Numbered from the stretch's first letter, positions 52,667 to 62,370 are shown. The stretch is DNA of 64,000 bases from Pseudomonas sp. WN033 (GCA_002287035.1 NSKG01000004.1:248001-312000), one strand, 5' to 3'. Numbers and translations are program-made. The notes: a model not told the origin generated them from the letters alone.

Positions 52667-54301
52667 ATGAGTTGGCTTAGATCCCTGAACATCAGCGCCC
52701 GTCTGTGGCTTATCCTTGGCGCATCCGTGCTCATGCTGTTCGCCTTGGGCAGCCTGATGCTGCAGCAGCTCAATAACCAGTTGTACGTCGGCAAGGCGGA
52801 AAAGACCCAGCATGTGGTTGAAAGTACGCTGGGGATTTTGCAGCACTTTCATCAGCGTCAGCAGAGCGGCGAGCTGGATCGTGAACAGGCCCAGCAACAG
52901 GCCATGGCCCTGATTCGCCAGCTTCGTTACGACGGCCAGGAATACTACTGGATCAACGACCTGCATCCGCGCATGGTCATGCACCCGACCAACCCGGCGC
53001 TGGAGGGCGAAGACCTGTCCGGTTACCGGGATCCGGATGGCAAGGCGCTGTTCAACGAGATGGTTGCAGTGGCTCGAGGCCCCGGTGCCGGTGTGGTTGA
53101 CTACCGCTGGCCCAAGCCTGGTTCGGCCCAGCCGGTGGAAAAGGTCTCCTATGTGCAGTTGTTCGAGCCGTGGGGCTGGATTCTCGGCTCGGGAGTGTAT
53201 ATCGACGACATTCGGGTGCTGTTTTGGCAGCAGGTGCTGCGGGCGGCCTTGCTGGCGGGTGTGATTGCGCTGTTGCTGGGGCTGTTGATCATGTTCATCG
53301 CCCAGAGTATCAGTCGTCCGTTGCGGGCTTCGGTCGCGGCTATGGCCGATATAGCGACTGGCGAGGGCGATTTGACCCGGCGTCTGGATGAGCAGGGTGC
53401 CGACGAACTGACGGCCCTGGCCCGGCATTTCAATGCCTTCACTGGCAAGCTTGCTGGAGTGGTGCGGCAACTGCTCAGTTCGGCTGGGGCGCTGGATCAG
53501 TCGGCACTGCGTCTGGGCGATGTGGCCGGCAGCACCCAGGACAAGAGCGGCAAGCAGTCACAGCAGATGGAAATGATCGCCACAGCGGTCAACGAAGTCA
53601 GCTATGCGGTGCAGGATGTGGCCAAGAATGCTGAGCATGCTGCAGCCGAGGTGCGTCAGGCTGACGATTATGCCCGTGCCGGGCAAGCCAGCATTGAACA
53701 GAGCCTGACCCAAGTGGACCAATTAGCTGCGACCATGAGTCGGGCGGTGATAACCATGGAGTCTCTGGCCCAGGACTCGAACCAGATCGGTCGGGTGCTG
53801 GAGGTGATCGAGGCCATTGCCGAGCAGACCAATTTGCTTGCGCTTAATGCCGCGATTGAGGCAGCGCGGGCTGGTGAGCAGGGCCGGGGTTTCGCTGTGG
53901 TGGCTGATGAAGTGCGGCTGCTGGCTCAGCGCACGCAAAAGTCCACGGCCGAGATTCAGCAAATGATCAGCACCCTGCAGAGCAATGCCCAGGCGGCGGT
54001 CAAGGTGATCCATGATGGCAGTGAAGCTACTCAGGTAACGGTGCAGCGGACCACTGAGGCTGGTAGTCAACTGGCCCAGATTGTTACCGCCCTGCAGACC
54101 GTCAATGGCCTGAACGAGTCGATTGCCAGTGCTACCTTGCAGCAGTCGCATGTGGTGGACGATATCAACCGCAACGTGACTGAAGTGGCCGGTTTGGCCC
54201 GCGACAATGCTGAGTCGGCGGATGAGTCAAGTCGTGCCAGCCAGCAGTTGACCGCGCTGGCGCGGGAGTTGAATCAGGTGTTGGGGCAGTTCCGGGTGTG
54301 A
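52667..54301 (+). CDS. Methyl-accepting chemotaxis protein, sCache_2 type
   Basis: 544 residues. Membrane helix 1 (about 12-35), a single-Cache sensor (about 38-190) with [32 protein letters not shown] and [15 protein letters not shown], membrane helix 2 (about 195-217), HAMP, and the signalling tip [20 protein letters not shown]. sCache_2 sensors of this type often sense small organic acids; the ligand here is not known. The ATG 52667 is chosen as it opens the membrane helix ([18 protein letters not shown]); the 60 extra residues upstream do not look like a chemoreceptor. Confidence 0.92.
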   Translation: MSWLRSLNISARLWLILGASVLMLFALGSLMLQQLNNQLYVGKAEKTQHVVESTLGILQHFHQRQQSGELDREQAQQQAMALIRQLRYDGQEYYWINDLHPRMVMHPTNPALEGEDLSGYRDPDGKALFNEMVAVARGPGAGVVDYRWPKPGSAQPVEKVSYVQLFEPWGWILGSGVYIDDIRVLFWQQVLRAALLAGVIALLLGLLIMFIAQSISRPLRASVAAMADIATGEGDLTRRLDEQGADELTALARHFNAFTGKLAGVVRQLLSSAGALDQSALRLGDVAGSTQDKSGKQSQQMEMIATAVNEVSYAVQDVAKNAEHAAAEVRQADDYARAGQASIEQSLTQVDQLAATMSRAVITMESLAQDSNQIGRVLEVIEAIAEQTNLLALNAAIEAARAGEQGRGFAVVADEVRLLAQRTQKSTAEIQQMISTLQSNAQAAVKVIHDGSEATQVTVQRTTEAGSQLAQIVTALQTVNGLNESIASATLQQSHVVDDINRNVTEVAGLARDNAESADESSRASQQLTALARELNQVLGQFRV

Positions 54302-54310
54302 TTGGAGATA

Positions 54311-54337
54311 GCCGGGCAGGCCATTGACCTGCCCGGC
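54311..54337. terminator. Bidirectional terminator between chemoreceptor and receptor genes
   Basis: Perfect 10-bp stem GCCGGGCAGG / CCTGCCCGGC with a 7-base loop, between two convergent stops (54301 and 54343). AATCTTT follows on the plus strand. Confidence 0.82.
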
Positions 54338-54342
54338 AATCT

Positions 54343-56535
54343 TTAGAAGCTCACTGCATAACTCAGGCTCCAGGTCCGCCCGCGACCGCGATAGTCGAAG
54401 GTTGAGGCCGGTGCGTAGGCGCTGTAGAACAGAATCGCCCGCTGACCCCAGACGCTGGTGTAGTCCTTGTTCAGCAGGTTCTGAATGCCAAAGCCGAGCT
54501 GACCTACCGGCAGTTGACGTTCTACCAGCAGATCCCAGGTGGTGTAGCCGTCGATGCGGTTGCCATCGTCGTCTTTCAGGTTGAGGCTATGGATACCCTG
54601 CAGTCGCACGCTGGTTGAGTCATCGGCCCAGCCGCCCCAGGCCGTGAGCTTGGACGGACTGGCCTGGGTCACGTTCTGCTTTTTCCAGTCACCGTCGGCC
54701 CGCAGTTCCGCACGCGTCAGGTGGGTGCTGGTGCCCAGTTGCCAGTGGGTGGTCGGCCGCCAGTTGAGCTGGGCTTCCAGCCCGTAGTTGCGTTTCTTCT
54801 CGTCGTTGACCTGGACTGCCAGGGTATTGCGGTCATAGCTCAGGCTTTCATCCGACCAGGCGTAATAGGCTGCCAGCTGGGCGTCCAGGTCGCCATGGTA
54901 CAGACGCCAGCCCAGTTCGGCCTGATTGGTCTTGATCGCCTTGAGCGGCTGGTCGGCCACACTGACCCCGGCGATCAGCTCGCGGTGGCTGCCGTTGTAG
55001 GCATACTGCCCCTGACCGTAGTACTTGCCTGGGTCGGGGACTTCGTAACCTTGCGACAGGTTGCCCCAGAGCTGCTGGCCCTGATCGATGCTGAAAACCG
55101 CTCCAAGGTTGACCAGGGTGGTGTTGTAGCGGTTCTTGCCTCCAGGTACCGGGTCGGCGCCTGAAGCCAGGCCGAGTGCGACCCGGACCTGTTCTGCGGC
55201 GGCAATGAAGTCATCGACCTTGACCCGGTAGCGCTGCTGACGAATGCCTGCGGTGGCCAGCCAGCGCTGGCTGAGTTGCCATTCGGCCTGGGCGAAGGCG
55301 GCCAGACTGTCCACCTCATAGCCCGGATAGCGGCCGACCTTGTCGAATTTGGCAAGGTCGAGACCGCCGCTGGCCTGTGCTCTGGAGAAGTCGAACAGGG
55401 TCTGGTCGGCTTCGAAGCTTTCGTGCTCCAGATCCAGTCCGTAATTGAAGCGCCAGGCTCCTTGCTGACGGCTGAAGACCGCCTTGAGTCCGCTCAGCTC
55501 GGTATCCTGCTCGGAGGCGGCGAAATAACCGGAGGCTACGTAGGGAAAGGGGTGAAAGTTGAGCTTTTCCCGGCGATGGTAGGCCTGGAGGTTGACGTTG
55601 TGCCCCAGCAGTTCGCTGAGCCGGTAATCGGCGCTTAGTTGCAGGCGCTCGGTGCGCGGTTCCAGATCCGAGGACAGGCCGCTGCGAATCTCTACCTGTT
55701 CCGGGTAGGGTGGGTACAGCGCTGCCAGGTTGGGGCCGAAATACAAGCCCTTGCTGCCCTCATAACCGGAGTCGTAGACCTGTGCATTCAGGCTTAGGCT
55801 CTGGCCGTCTGTCAGCGCCAGATCAAGGTTGCCCAGCAAGTCGATGCTGCGGTTGTACTGCATGTCGGTCTGAGCGATGTCAAAGATCACCTGATCGCCG
55901 TTGGCATCCCAGGCGCCGCCATTGTCCTGGCCGGCCAGAGCCAGGCGTCCGACCCAGTGCTGGTTGCCGCCACTGATCGCGGCGCCGGCCCGTAGATCGC
56001 GGTCGTCGCTGGCTTCAAAGCCGCTGCGTACTCCGGCCTCAAGCTCGTAGCGGGGACCGCCAATCTGACCACGCTTGGTGACGATGTTGATGACTCCGCC
56101 CGTAGCCCCGCCGCCGTAAACTGCACTGGCGCCAGACAGCACTTCAATGCGTTCTATGTTGAACGGGTCGATGCTGTCGAACTGGCGGCTGACATTACGT
56201 GAGCTGTTCAGCGAGACTCCGTCGATCATCACCAGGACTCCGCGGCCGCGCATGTTCTGACCGTAGTTGGTGCGTCCCTGGGAAGCAATGTCGAGGCTGG
56301 GGACCAGATGAGCGAGTGCCTCCTTGAGCGGTACGCCAGCACTGAACTGGGCCCTGAGCTGTTCGGCATCAATGATCCAGGCATTGCCGGGAATATCGCT
56401 GATGCGGGTGGCAACCCGTGAACCGACCACGACTTCGCTATCCAGTCGGGTGCTGCTGGCGTGGGCGAAAGGCAGGGGCAAAAGGCTGGTGATGGTAGCG
56501 CCAAACAGAGTCCAGCGTAGGGCGGGGGACAACAT
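54343..56535 (-). CDS. TonB-dependent siderophore receptor, IutA/ChtA (aerobactin) type
   Basis: 730 residues. Signal peptide (about 1-26), TonB-like box (EVVVGSR), plug domain with RTNYGQNMRGRGVLVMIDGV and IERIEVLSGASAVYGGGATG, and a 22-strand barrel ending RGRGRTWSLSYAVSF with terminal Phe. It follows enterobacterial IutA along most of its length (for example SRQFDSIDPFNIERIEVLSG, YEVPDPGKYYGQG, DGYTTWDLL), which suggests aerobactin or a related citrate-hydroxamate. A Fur box lies 47 bp upstream. Start is likely the ATG 56535; a TTG at 56544 is also possible. No siderophore synthesis genes are nearby, so it may pirate others' siderophore. Confidence 0.9.
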   Translation of the reverse strand: MLSPALRWTLFGATITSLLPLPFAHASSTRLDSEVVVGSRVATRISDIPGNAWIIDAEQLRAQFSAGVPLKEALAHLVPSLDIASQGRTNYGQNMRGRGVLVMIDGVSLNSSRNVSRQFDSIDPFNIERIEVLSGASAVYGGGATGGVINIVTKRGQIGGPRYELEAGVRSGFEASDDRDLRAGAAISGGNQHWVGRLALAGQDNGGAWDANGDQVIFDIAQTDMQYNRSIDLLGNLDLALTDGQSLSLNAQVYDSGYEGSKGLYFGPNLAALYPPYPEQVEIRSGLSSDLEPRTERLQLSADYRLSELLGHNVNLQAYHRREKLNFHPFPYVASGYFAASEQDTELSGLKAVFSRQQGAWRFNYGLDLEHESFEADQTLFDFSRAQASGGLDLAKFDKVGRYPGYEVDSLAAFAQAEWQLSQRWLATAGIRQQRYRVKVDDFIAAAEQVRVALGLASGADPVPGGKNRYNTTLVNLGAVFSIDQGQQLWGNLSQGYEVPDPGKYYGQGQYAYNGSHRELIAGVSVADQPLKAIKTNQAELGWRLYHGDLDAQLAAYYAWSDESLSYDRNTLAVQVNDEKKRNYGLEAQLNWRPTTHWQLGTSTHLTRAELRADGDWKKQNVTQASPSKLTAWGGWADDSTSVRLQGIHSLNLKDDDGNRIDGYTTWDLLVERQLPVGQLGFGIQNLLNKDYTSVWGQRAILFYSAYAPASTFDYRGRGRTWSLSYAVSF

Positions 56536-56581
56536 CTCGGGCAAGGCTCCATGTGCATGAATTGAGGGTGTTATTTATATC

Positions 56582-56600
56582 AAATGATAATCATTATCTG
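56582..56600. promoter_or_regulatory. Fur box of the siderophore receptor
   Basis: AAATGATAATCATTATCTG; on the minus strand GATAATGATTATCATTTGA, about 16 of 19 to the consensus GATAATGATAATCATTATC. It lies in the A/T-rich leader, so iron should repress the receptor. Confidence 0.88.
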
Positions 56601-56754
56601 AAATATTTTGTTTATCTTTTGATTCTTTGGGATTGGCTTTGCTGCTCTGAAAAGACCGTGCCAGACGGCAGAACTGGCAGAACTGGGCTATCTTGAAGTC
56701 ACCTTAAAATCACCTTGAAACCGCTGCCGTATCTGCCCTTTTCCAGAGGCTCGC

Positions 56755-59622
56755 ATGAACTCATTGGGACGACGTATTTCGCTGCAAGGGTTGTTGGCCA
56801 GCTCAATCGTGCTTTGTTTGTTGGCTATGCTGGCGGTGGTGGTGGTACAGGGGTATCGCGGCGCGGAGGCGGCGATGCTGGCGGCGGCCAATGACTCGGC
56901 TCGGCAACTGGGCAGTACTCTCAACGAACGGGCCGGTCGGCTGATCAATCCGGCTGAAAGTGCCATTCGCCTGCTGGCCCATGATCCTATTGCCGCTGCC
57001 ATCGATCTTGAAACACGGCTACAGCGCATCCCCGTGCTTGTTGAAACCCTGAATGCCAATGCGACGCTGAGTGCGGTGTATATCGGTTATGCCAATGGTG
57101 AGTTTGTTCTGGTTCGGCGCCTGGACAACCCCGAGTTCAAGGCTCTCGTCGAAGCGCCAGAGATGAGCGACTATCTGGTACAGACCATCAGTCTTGATGA
57201 GCAGGGGGTGCTGCAGGGCAACTGGCTGTTCTACGACCTGGCGTTTCGTCTGCATAATCGCCGGGAAATGCCGGATTACCAGTTCGATCCTCGTACCCGG
57301 CCCTGGTATCAGCAGGCGGAGGCGTCAGGCAGTCTGGTGCTGACGCGGCCCTATGTGTTCTTCACCACCGGCGAGGTTGGCCTGACCATGGCCATGTACA
57401 GTCTGACCGGGGATGCGGTGATTGGCATGGATGCATCGGTCAGCGATCTGGCTGGCGAGGTCGAGGACATGCGTCTGACGCCAGGGACTGAAATGGCTGT
57501 GGTCGGGCATGATCTGGAGGTGATTGCCTATCCTGAGCTGGAGCGGGTTATTCGCAGCGATGCGCAGGGGCCGCGTCTGGCCAGTCTGAGTGAATTGAAC
57601 ATTCCGGCTCTGAGCCGGTTGGCGACCCTTGACAGCACCATGACCAGCCCTCAGGCGTTTGAGGTGAATGGTGCGGCCTGGTACGGATTAAGCTTGCCGC
57701 TGGCCAGCTTCAACCAGGCTGATGCCCGGATTCTGATTGCCATTCCAGCTTGGGAGCTGCTCAGTGGTGCCCGACGAATCCTGATTGATCAGGCGCTCTG
57801 GGCGCTGGCGCTTATGGGGGTTCTGATACTGGCCGGTTGGGCTTTGGGTCACCGCCTCGGGCAGCCGCTGAAAACCCTGGCAGATCAGGTCAAGGCGTTG
57901 GCGGATTTCGATTTCAGTAGCCCGCCGGGGGTGCGCTCGCAGATTCGTGAGGTAGACAATCTTAGCCAGGTGATCGGCAGCATGGCCAAGGCCATCGACA
58001 ATTTTCAGGCCATCAGTCTGAATTTGAGCAGCGAGCCTCGGTTGGATCGGATGCTGGATAATTTGCTGGTCAACCTGGTCGATATTGCCGGAGCTGTGGC
58101 CGGGGCGGTGTATCTGGGCAGTGAGGATGAAACCCGGTTGCAGCGTGCGGCCGCCTTCAAGGGTGAGCACTACCCGGACAGCTTCGAGCTGGATGCCGCG
58201 CTACGTCAACAGCCGGCGTTGGAACTGGCTCGGCGCCTGGACCGTGAGCAGTACGACCTGACTCTGGTACTGCATGATCGCAAGGGCGAGCTGTTGGGGG
58301 TGGTGGCGCTGCAGATGCCCGGTACCCTAGATGCCCAGCACAGCCTGCGCCGGTTCATGCAGGAATTGTCCGGGGTGCTGGCCGTGGCGATCGAGACAAG
58401 GCAGCTGTTCGAAGGTCAGCAACGCCTGCTGGAGGCGATCATCAAGCTGCTGGCCGATGCCATCGATGCCAAGTCGCCCTACACCGGTGGCCATTGCGAG
58501 CGGGTGCCGCAATTGGCACAGATGCTGGTGGACAAGGCAGTGGCGATGGAGCAGGGGCCGTTTGCCGCTTTCAGTCTGGATGATGAACAGCGCTATGCCT
58601 TCCGGATCGCAGCCTGGCTGCACGATTGCGGCAAGATCACCAGCCCGGAATATGTGGTCGACAAGGCGACCAAGCTGGAGACCCTGTATAACCGCATTCA
58701 CGAGATTCGTACCCGGTTCGAGGTGCTGTGGCGCGATGCCGAGCTGGATTACTGGAAAGCGCTGGCCAGTGGTGAATCGCAAGAGCAGTTGGTTGAGCAA
58801 TTGGCGGCGCGGCAGCGGCAATTGCAGGAGGACTTTGCCTTGCTGGCCGAGGCCAATATAGGCGGCGAGTTCATGTCCGATCAGGCTTTGGCTGAGGTAC
58901 GGCGAATTGCCGGGCAAACCTGGTTGCGACATTTTGATAACCGGATTGGCCTGTCTTTTGAAGAGCGTGAGCGACTGGCCAGGGTGCCGCTGCAGTCATT
59001 GCCTGTCGTTGAACCTCTGCTGGCTGACCGGCCGGAGCATCTGGTGCATTGGGGCGAGCGCAAGCCACCGGTACAGCGCGATGATCCGCGCAATAGCTGG
59101 GGGTTTGACATGCGTTTGCCTGAACATGCCTACAACCTTGGGGAACTGCACAACTTGAGCATTCGACGCGGCACGCTGACCGATGAAGAGCGCTTCAAGA
59201 TCAATGAGCATATTGTTCAGACCCTGATCATGCTCAGCACCCTGCCATTTCCCAAAGCACTGCGTGACGTGCCTGATATTGCCGCGAACCACCACGAAAA
59301 ACTCGACGGCCAGGGTTACCCGCGGCGGTTGGATGCCAGTCACCTGGATGTCCCGGCGCGGATTATGGCAATTGCCGATATTTTCGAGGCGCTCACTGCC
59401 GCAGACCGGCCCTACAAACCGGCCAAGACTCTGTCGGAGTCGTTGGCGATTATGACCCGCATGGCCGCTGAACGGCATATCGATGCCGAGCTTTATGCGT
59501 TGTTTCTGCGCTCCGGGGTGTACCGCGAGTATGCCGAAGGTTTTCTGCAGCCTGGGCAGATCGATGCAGTGGATGTCGAGGCCATGCTGACGCCTTTGCG
59601 TGAACAGGGCGTACTCGACTAA
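56755..59622 (+). CDS. Cache-HAMP-HD-GYP protein (c-di-GMP phosphodiesterase-like)
   Basis: 955 residues. Membrane helix 1 (about 12-34), periplasmic dCache sensor (about 40-330: FDPRTRPWYQQAEASGSLVL), membrane helix 2 (about 340-365), HAMP, a GAF-like segment (about 425-550), then an HD-GYP domain. The metal motif HDCGK starts at H623 (AWLHDCGKITSPEYVVDKAT) and the GYP motif is HHEKLDGQGYP near residue 850. In ordinary HD-GYP proteins these are about 60 residues apart; here there are about 230, so about 165 residues are inserted after KATKLE. The last part, IADIFEALTAADRPYK, is normal. Probably active, as both motifs are whole. The stop overlaps that of the BLUF gene. Confidence 0.92.
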   Translation: MNSLGRRISLQGLLASSIVLCLLAMLAVVVVQGYRGAEAAMLAAANDSARQLGSTLNERAGRLINPAESAIRLLAHDPIAAAIDLETRLQRIPVLVETLNANATLSAVYIGYANGEFVLVRRLDNPEFKALVEAPEMSDYLVQTISLDEQGVLQGNWLFYDLAFRLHNRREMPDYQFDPRTRPWYQQAEASGSLVLTRPYVFFTTGEVGLTMAMYSLTGDAVIGMDASVSDLAGEVEDMRLTPGTEMAVVGHDLEVIAYPELERVIRSDAQGPRLASLSELNIPALSRLATLDSTMTSPQAFEVNGAAWYGLSLPLASFNQADARILIAIPAWELLSGARRILIDQALWALALMGVLILAGWALGHRLGQPLKTLADQVKALADFDFSSPPGVRSQIREVDNLSQVIGSMAKAIDNFQAISLNLSSEPRLDRMLDNLLVNLVDIAGAVAGAVYLGSEDETRLQRAAAFKGEHYPDSFELDAALRQQPALELARRLDREQYDLTLVLHDRKGELLGVVALQMPGTLDAQHSLRRFMQELSGVLAVAIETRQLFEGQQRLLEAIIKLLADAIDAKSPYTGGHCERVPQLAQMLVDKAVAMEQGPFAAFSLDDEQRYAFRIAAWLHDCGKITSPEYVVDKATKLETLYNRIHEIRTRFEVLWRDAELDYWKALASGESQEQLVEQLAARQRQLQEDFALLAEANIGGEFMSDQALAEVRRIAGQTWLRHFDNRIGLSFEERERLARVPLQSLPVVEPLLADRPEHLVHWGERKPPVQRDDPRNSWGFDMRLPEHAYNLGELHNLSIRRGTLTDEERFKINEHIVQTLIMLSTLPFPKALRDVPDIAANHHEKLDGQGYPRRLDASHLDVPARIMAIADIFEALTAADRPYKPAKTLSESLAIMTRMAAERHIDAELYALFLRSGVYREYAEGFLQPGQIDAVDVEAMLTPLREQGVLD

Positions 59623-60239
59623 AGCCAGCCCAGCTCCATGGCCAGTACCAGCAAGCTGACCAGCAGGGCGGTCATGCTCATTATCAGCGCCAAGCCGGAG
59701 TTGCCGCGCGTAGGGCCACTGGCGCTGAAGCCTTGCATGGGAAGCACGCCGCCCAGTTGCAGGTCGCGGGCTGGGGCTGAGGCGTTGCGTGCATGACCGT
59801 TATCGGTTGGGTCGGGCAGGCCCTGGAGTAGTTGTAGGACTCTCTCGATCAGGTGGTGGTCAAAGCGGTAGGGCTCAAAATGCTCGAACCCGTGCTCCTG
59901 CAGCAGGCGCTGCATGTGCTGATCTTCGGGCGCGTACTTCATGCTCCAGTCAGGAAAGGCAAGGCGTGCAATCGGTTCGCTGACCAGAAGTTTTAGTTCG
60001 GTGTGGCGCCGGTCTTTGAGCAGTGTCCGATACAGCGCGTGGACCTTGTCCCGTTCACCTTCCAGGCACTGGATAAAGCAGCCGTTGGCGTAATACAGCA
60101 GGCCAACGATTCCCCGGCGGGCATTGTTGAGGCGCGCACTGATCAGAATTCTGGCTACCGTGGGATCGATCCCGTCGATGTTGGGCGCGGGGCTGAAGGT
60201 CGCGCGACTGATGTAGACGATACGCACCAGTTCGGTCAT
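59619..60239 (-). CDS. BLUF blue-light photoreceptor with C-terminal membrane anchor
   Basis: 206 residues. N-terminal BLUF domain (about 1-95): Tyr in LVRIVYIS, Asn in LNNARRGIVGLLYY, Gln in NGCFIQCLEG, and the Trp/Met pair in FPDWSMKY - all residues of the flavin photocycle. About 60 linker residues follow, then a hydrophobic helix (about 180-203, LALIMSMTALLVSLLVLAME). Most short BLUF proteins lack a membrane helix. I start at ATG 60239 (MTELVRIVYIS) with AAGG upstream. Convergent with, and overlapping by four bases, the Cache-HD-GYP gene; BLUF proteins often feed c-di-GMP signalling, but this link is inferred. Confidence 0.9.
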   Translation of the reverse strand: MTELVRIVYISRATFSPAPNIDGIDPTVARILISARLNNARRGIVGLLYYANGCFIQCLEGERDKVHALYRTLLKDRRHTELKLLVSEPIARLAFPDWSMKYAPEDQHMQRLLQEHGFEHFEPYRFDHHLIERVLQLLQGLPDPTDNGHARNASAPARDLQLGGVLPMQGFSASGPTRGNSGLALIMSMTALLVSLLVLAMELGWL

Positions 60240-60356
60240 GAAAAGCCTTGTACAGCGGGTGGTATTACATGACAGCAGCATAGGCTTTTATGACCGGATT
60301 ATGGCAATCTTTGTATTTCAAGAAGCGTCAGTCATAGTCTCCGGGAACATCAGTCC

Positions 60357-61154
60357 ATGCTTAATCTTCAGCCTGTCAGTGAATCCGCCACCCTGTTGCG
60401 GCGTATCGGAGTCGTCTTGGGCTCTGTGCTGGTCACTGCGGGTTATTGCATCGATGTGTTGGCTCGGGCGGCGGTAGGGCGGCTGGATCGTGCCCGGGTT
60501 GATCGCTACACCCGCAGTTGGGCGGGCTGGATGTTGCGTCTGGTACGCATGCGTCTGAGCGTGGTCGGGCAAAGCCCTGACTTCAATGATGGCCGTCGGT
60601 ATCTGGTGCTGTGCAGCCATGCCAGTCACTATGACATTCCTGCCAGTTTTGCCGCATTGCCCGGTTCAATCCGGATGCTGGTCAAATCCGAGTTGTACCG
60701 TATTCCCCTGTTGGGAGCGACCATGCGGGCGGCGGAGTTTCCATCGATCAACCGCCACCGCCATGACCGGGCACTGGCCGATCTGGCCAAGGCCCGGGCG
60801 ATGATGGAATCGGGCATTGTGCTCTGGGCGGCGCCGGAGGGCACTCGCTCGCGTAGCGGCGAGTTGCTGCCGTTCAAGAAGGGCTGTTTTCACCTGGCTC
60901 TGGATACCGAGGCGGTCATCATCCCGGTGGCGATCCGGGGGATTCACCAGGTGTTGCCGGCCAAGACCTGGCGCTTCAACCTGGGGATGCCAGTATCGGT
61001 GCATATTGGCGAGCCGATCGATACGACCAGCTACAATCGTGCCGAAATCGAACAGTTGATGGCGCAGACCCGTCAGCGGATCGAGGAGCTGTTGGGGCCG
61101 CAGGTCGAGCCGGTCGGGCAGCGCCAGGCTCAGCCGCAGCCTGTTCAGCTCTGA
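60357..61154 (+). CDS. 1-acylglycerol-3-phosphate acyltransferase (PlsC family)
   Basis: 265 residues. The H-x4-D catalytic motif is SHASHYDIPA (about residue 83), followed by the glycerol-phosphate-binding APEGTRSRSG (near 160) and ALDTEAVIIPVAIRGIHQVL. One N-terminal hydrophobic segment (about 13-32). It moves an acyl group to lysophosphatidate or a similar lipid at the inner membrane. It could also be a PlsC paralogue with another acceptor. Divergent from the BLUF gene; converges on the endonuclease gene. Confidence 0.88.
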   Translation: MLNLQPVSESATLLRRIGVVLGSVLVTAGYCIDVLARAAVGRLDRARVDRYTRSWAGWMLRLVRMRLSVVGQSPDFNDGRRYLVLCSHASHYDIPASFAALPGSIRMLVKSELYRIPLLGATMRAAEFPSINRHRHDRALADLAKARAMMESGIVLWAAPEGTRSRSGELLPFKKGCFHLALDTEAVIIPVAIRGIHQVLPAKTWRFNLGMPVSVHIGEPIDTTSYNRAEIEQLMAQTRQRIEELLGPQVEPVGQRQAQPQPVQL

Positions 61155-61172
61155 CTGCGGCAACAACAGATC

Positions 61173-62120
61173 CTAACGGCAGTTCCCGGCGCGTCGGTAG
61201 CCTTGAGCCAGGGCTTCGGCTTCGCTGGCAAAGTGCACCTGGTTTTGCGGGCTGACCTGCTGATAACCCGGGCAGCCCTGGGGCAAATGGTAAACCTGAC
61301 TGCGGCGGTTGCCGATCACGGGGCCATTGTTGGCCAGTGAGTTGTACTGGGATTCGGCCTGGTGGGTCTGTAGCCCTTCGGCCAGGTTGCGGTGACCTTT
61401 GAGCCATTGGCGTTGGCCGTCGACGAATGGGTTGGCGTGCCCCATCAGCCGACTGATCCGCTGGTTGCGCTCCAGTTCCCAGCTGCTGGGGGCGTGGCGA
61501 TTATCCCAGGCCATCAACAGCCTCTCCTGCTGGTCCGACAGGCGCAGGTTGTAGCGGTCGTGCATATAGAAATAGGTCCGTGCGATCATGCCCTTGACCT
61601 CGTCACGCGGTTCGGCTGCGCGTTGGTTGAACTCAACCTTGAACGGGCAGGCTCCATGCCGGTACGGCGTATCGGGGAGCATGGCAAACCGGTAGTTGCT
61701 ACGATCGGCGTTGACCTCGCCAATGGCCGGGGTCAGGTTGTGCAGGTCGGCTTCCATGATGTTGAACAGCGGGTCGGTGCGGCTGCAATTACCGCGTCCG
61801 CCCTGCTGCCAGCATTGGCGCTGCTGGCCGAACAGTGAGGCCGGGACTATATGCTCCCACTCGATCCGCTGGGCGCGCTGGTCCTGGGCGCGAACCTGAT
61901 AGCCGCAACTGTCCAGGTCGACCCGGCCGCCAGAGCGTCCGGTCCACTGCCAACGACAACCGCAGTAGAAGGTGCCCTCAGTGGTGCGGTCATGGTAGAC
62001 CTGCTGGCGGGCCATGACCTTGGCTGCTTCAAAGGAGTTGGGTGCGGCCTGGATGCTGGTGACGGCAAACACCAGGCAGGCGGCCAGCCCTGCCAGGGTA
62101 ATACTGCATGATCTGAACAT
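61173..62120 (-). CDS. Secreted endonuclease I (EndA/NucM family)
   Basis: 315 residues, longer than the ~235 of EndA. Signal peptide (about 1-25, LAACLVFAVTSIQA). Endonuclease I domain: YCGCRWQWTGRSGGRVDLDS, IEWEHIVPASLFG (catalytic His), NIMEADLHNLTPAIGEVNAD, SNYRF, and KVEFNQRAAEPRDEVKGMIA. The C-terminal 60 residues, GNRRSQVYHLPQGCPGYQQV to the last Cys, form an extra small domain like the Ada-type metal-binding piece found on some nucleases. Six or more Cys suggest disulfides in the periplasm or outside the cell. Confidence 0.9.
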   Translation of the reverse strand: MFRSCSITLAGLAACLVFAVTSIQAAPNSFEAAKVMARQQVYHDRTTEGTFYCGCRWQWTGRSGGRVDLDSCGYQVRAQDQRAQRIEWEHIVPASLFGQQRQCWQQGGRGNCSRTDPLFNIMEADLHNLTPAIGEVNADRSNYRFAMLPDTPYRHGACPFKVEFNQRAAEPRDEVKGMIARTYFYMHDRYNLRLSDQQERLLMAWDNRHAPSSWELERNQRISRLMGHANPFVDGQRQWLKGHRNLAEGLQTHQAESQYNSLANNGPVIGNRRSQVYHLPQGCPGYQQVSPQNQVHFASEAEALAQGYRRAGNCR

Positions 62121-62301
62121 TGAACGACTTGATGCAATGTGGATTCATTACCCTCGCGTGTCTACCCGAGGTGTTACGGACGCGGAGTGTACCTGAGTGA
62201 TGGAGGCTTGTAGAGCAGTGCTTGTCGGCCTTAATTCATCGTGTGAATACGGCCCATCAGCGCCAATCGTTTCAAAACGTCGCGACTTTTGCGTAATGTA
62301 T

Positions 62302-62330
62302 CGGTCCTCACGAACGGACCGGTCAGTCAT
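62302..62330. promoter_or_regulatory. Possible operator before the hydroxyacyl-CoA dehydrogenase gene
   Basis: CGGTCC and GGACCG are inverted with 8 bases between (62302-62321), and the right half runs into GACCGGTCA, a palindrome. Such overlapping symmetric sites are typical of TetR-family repressors of fat-related genes. About 50 bp before the ATG. Confidence 0.35.
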
Positions 62331-62370
62331 GCCGGGTCCCGCTTTTTTCACTGGCAGGAGGTAGGCTGCG

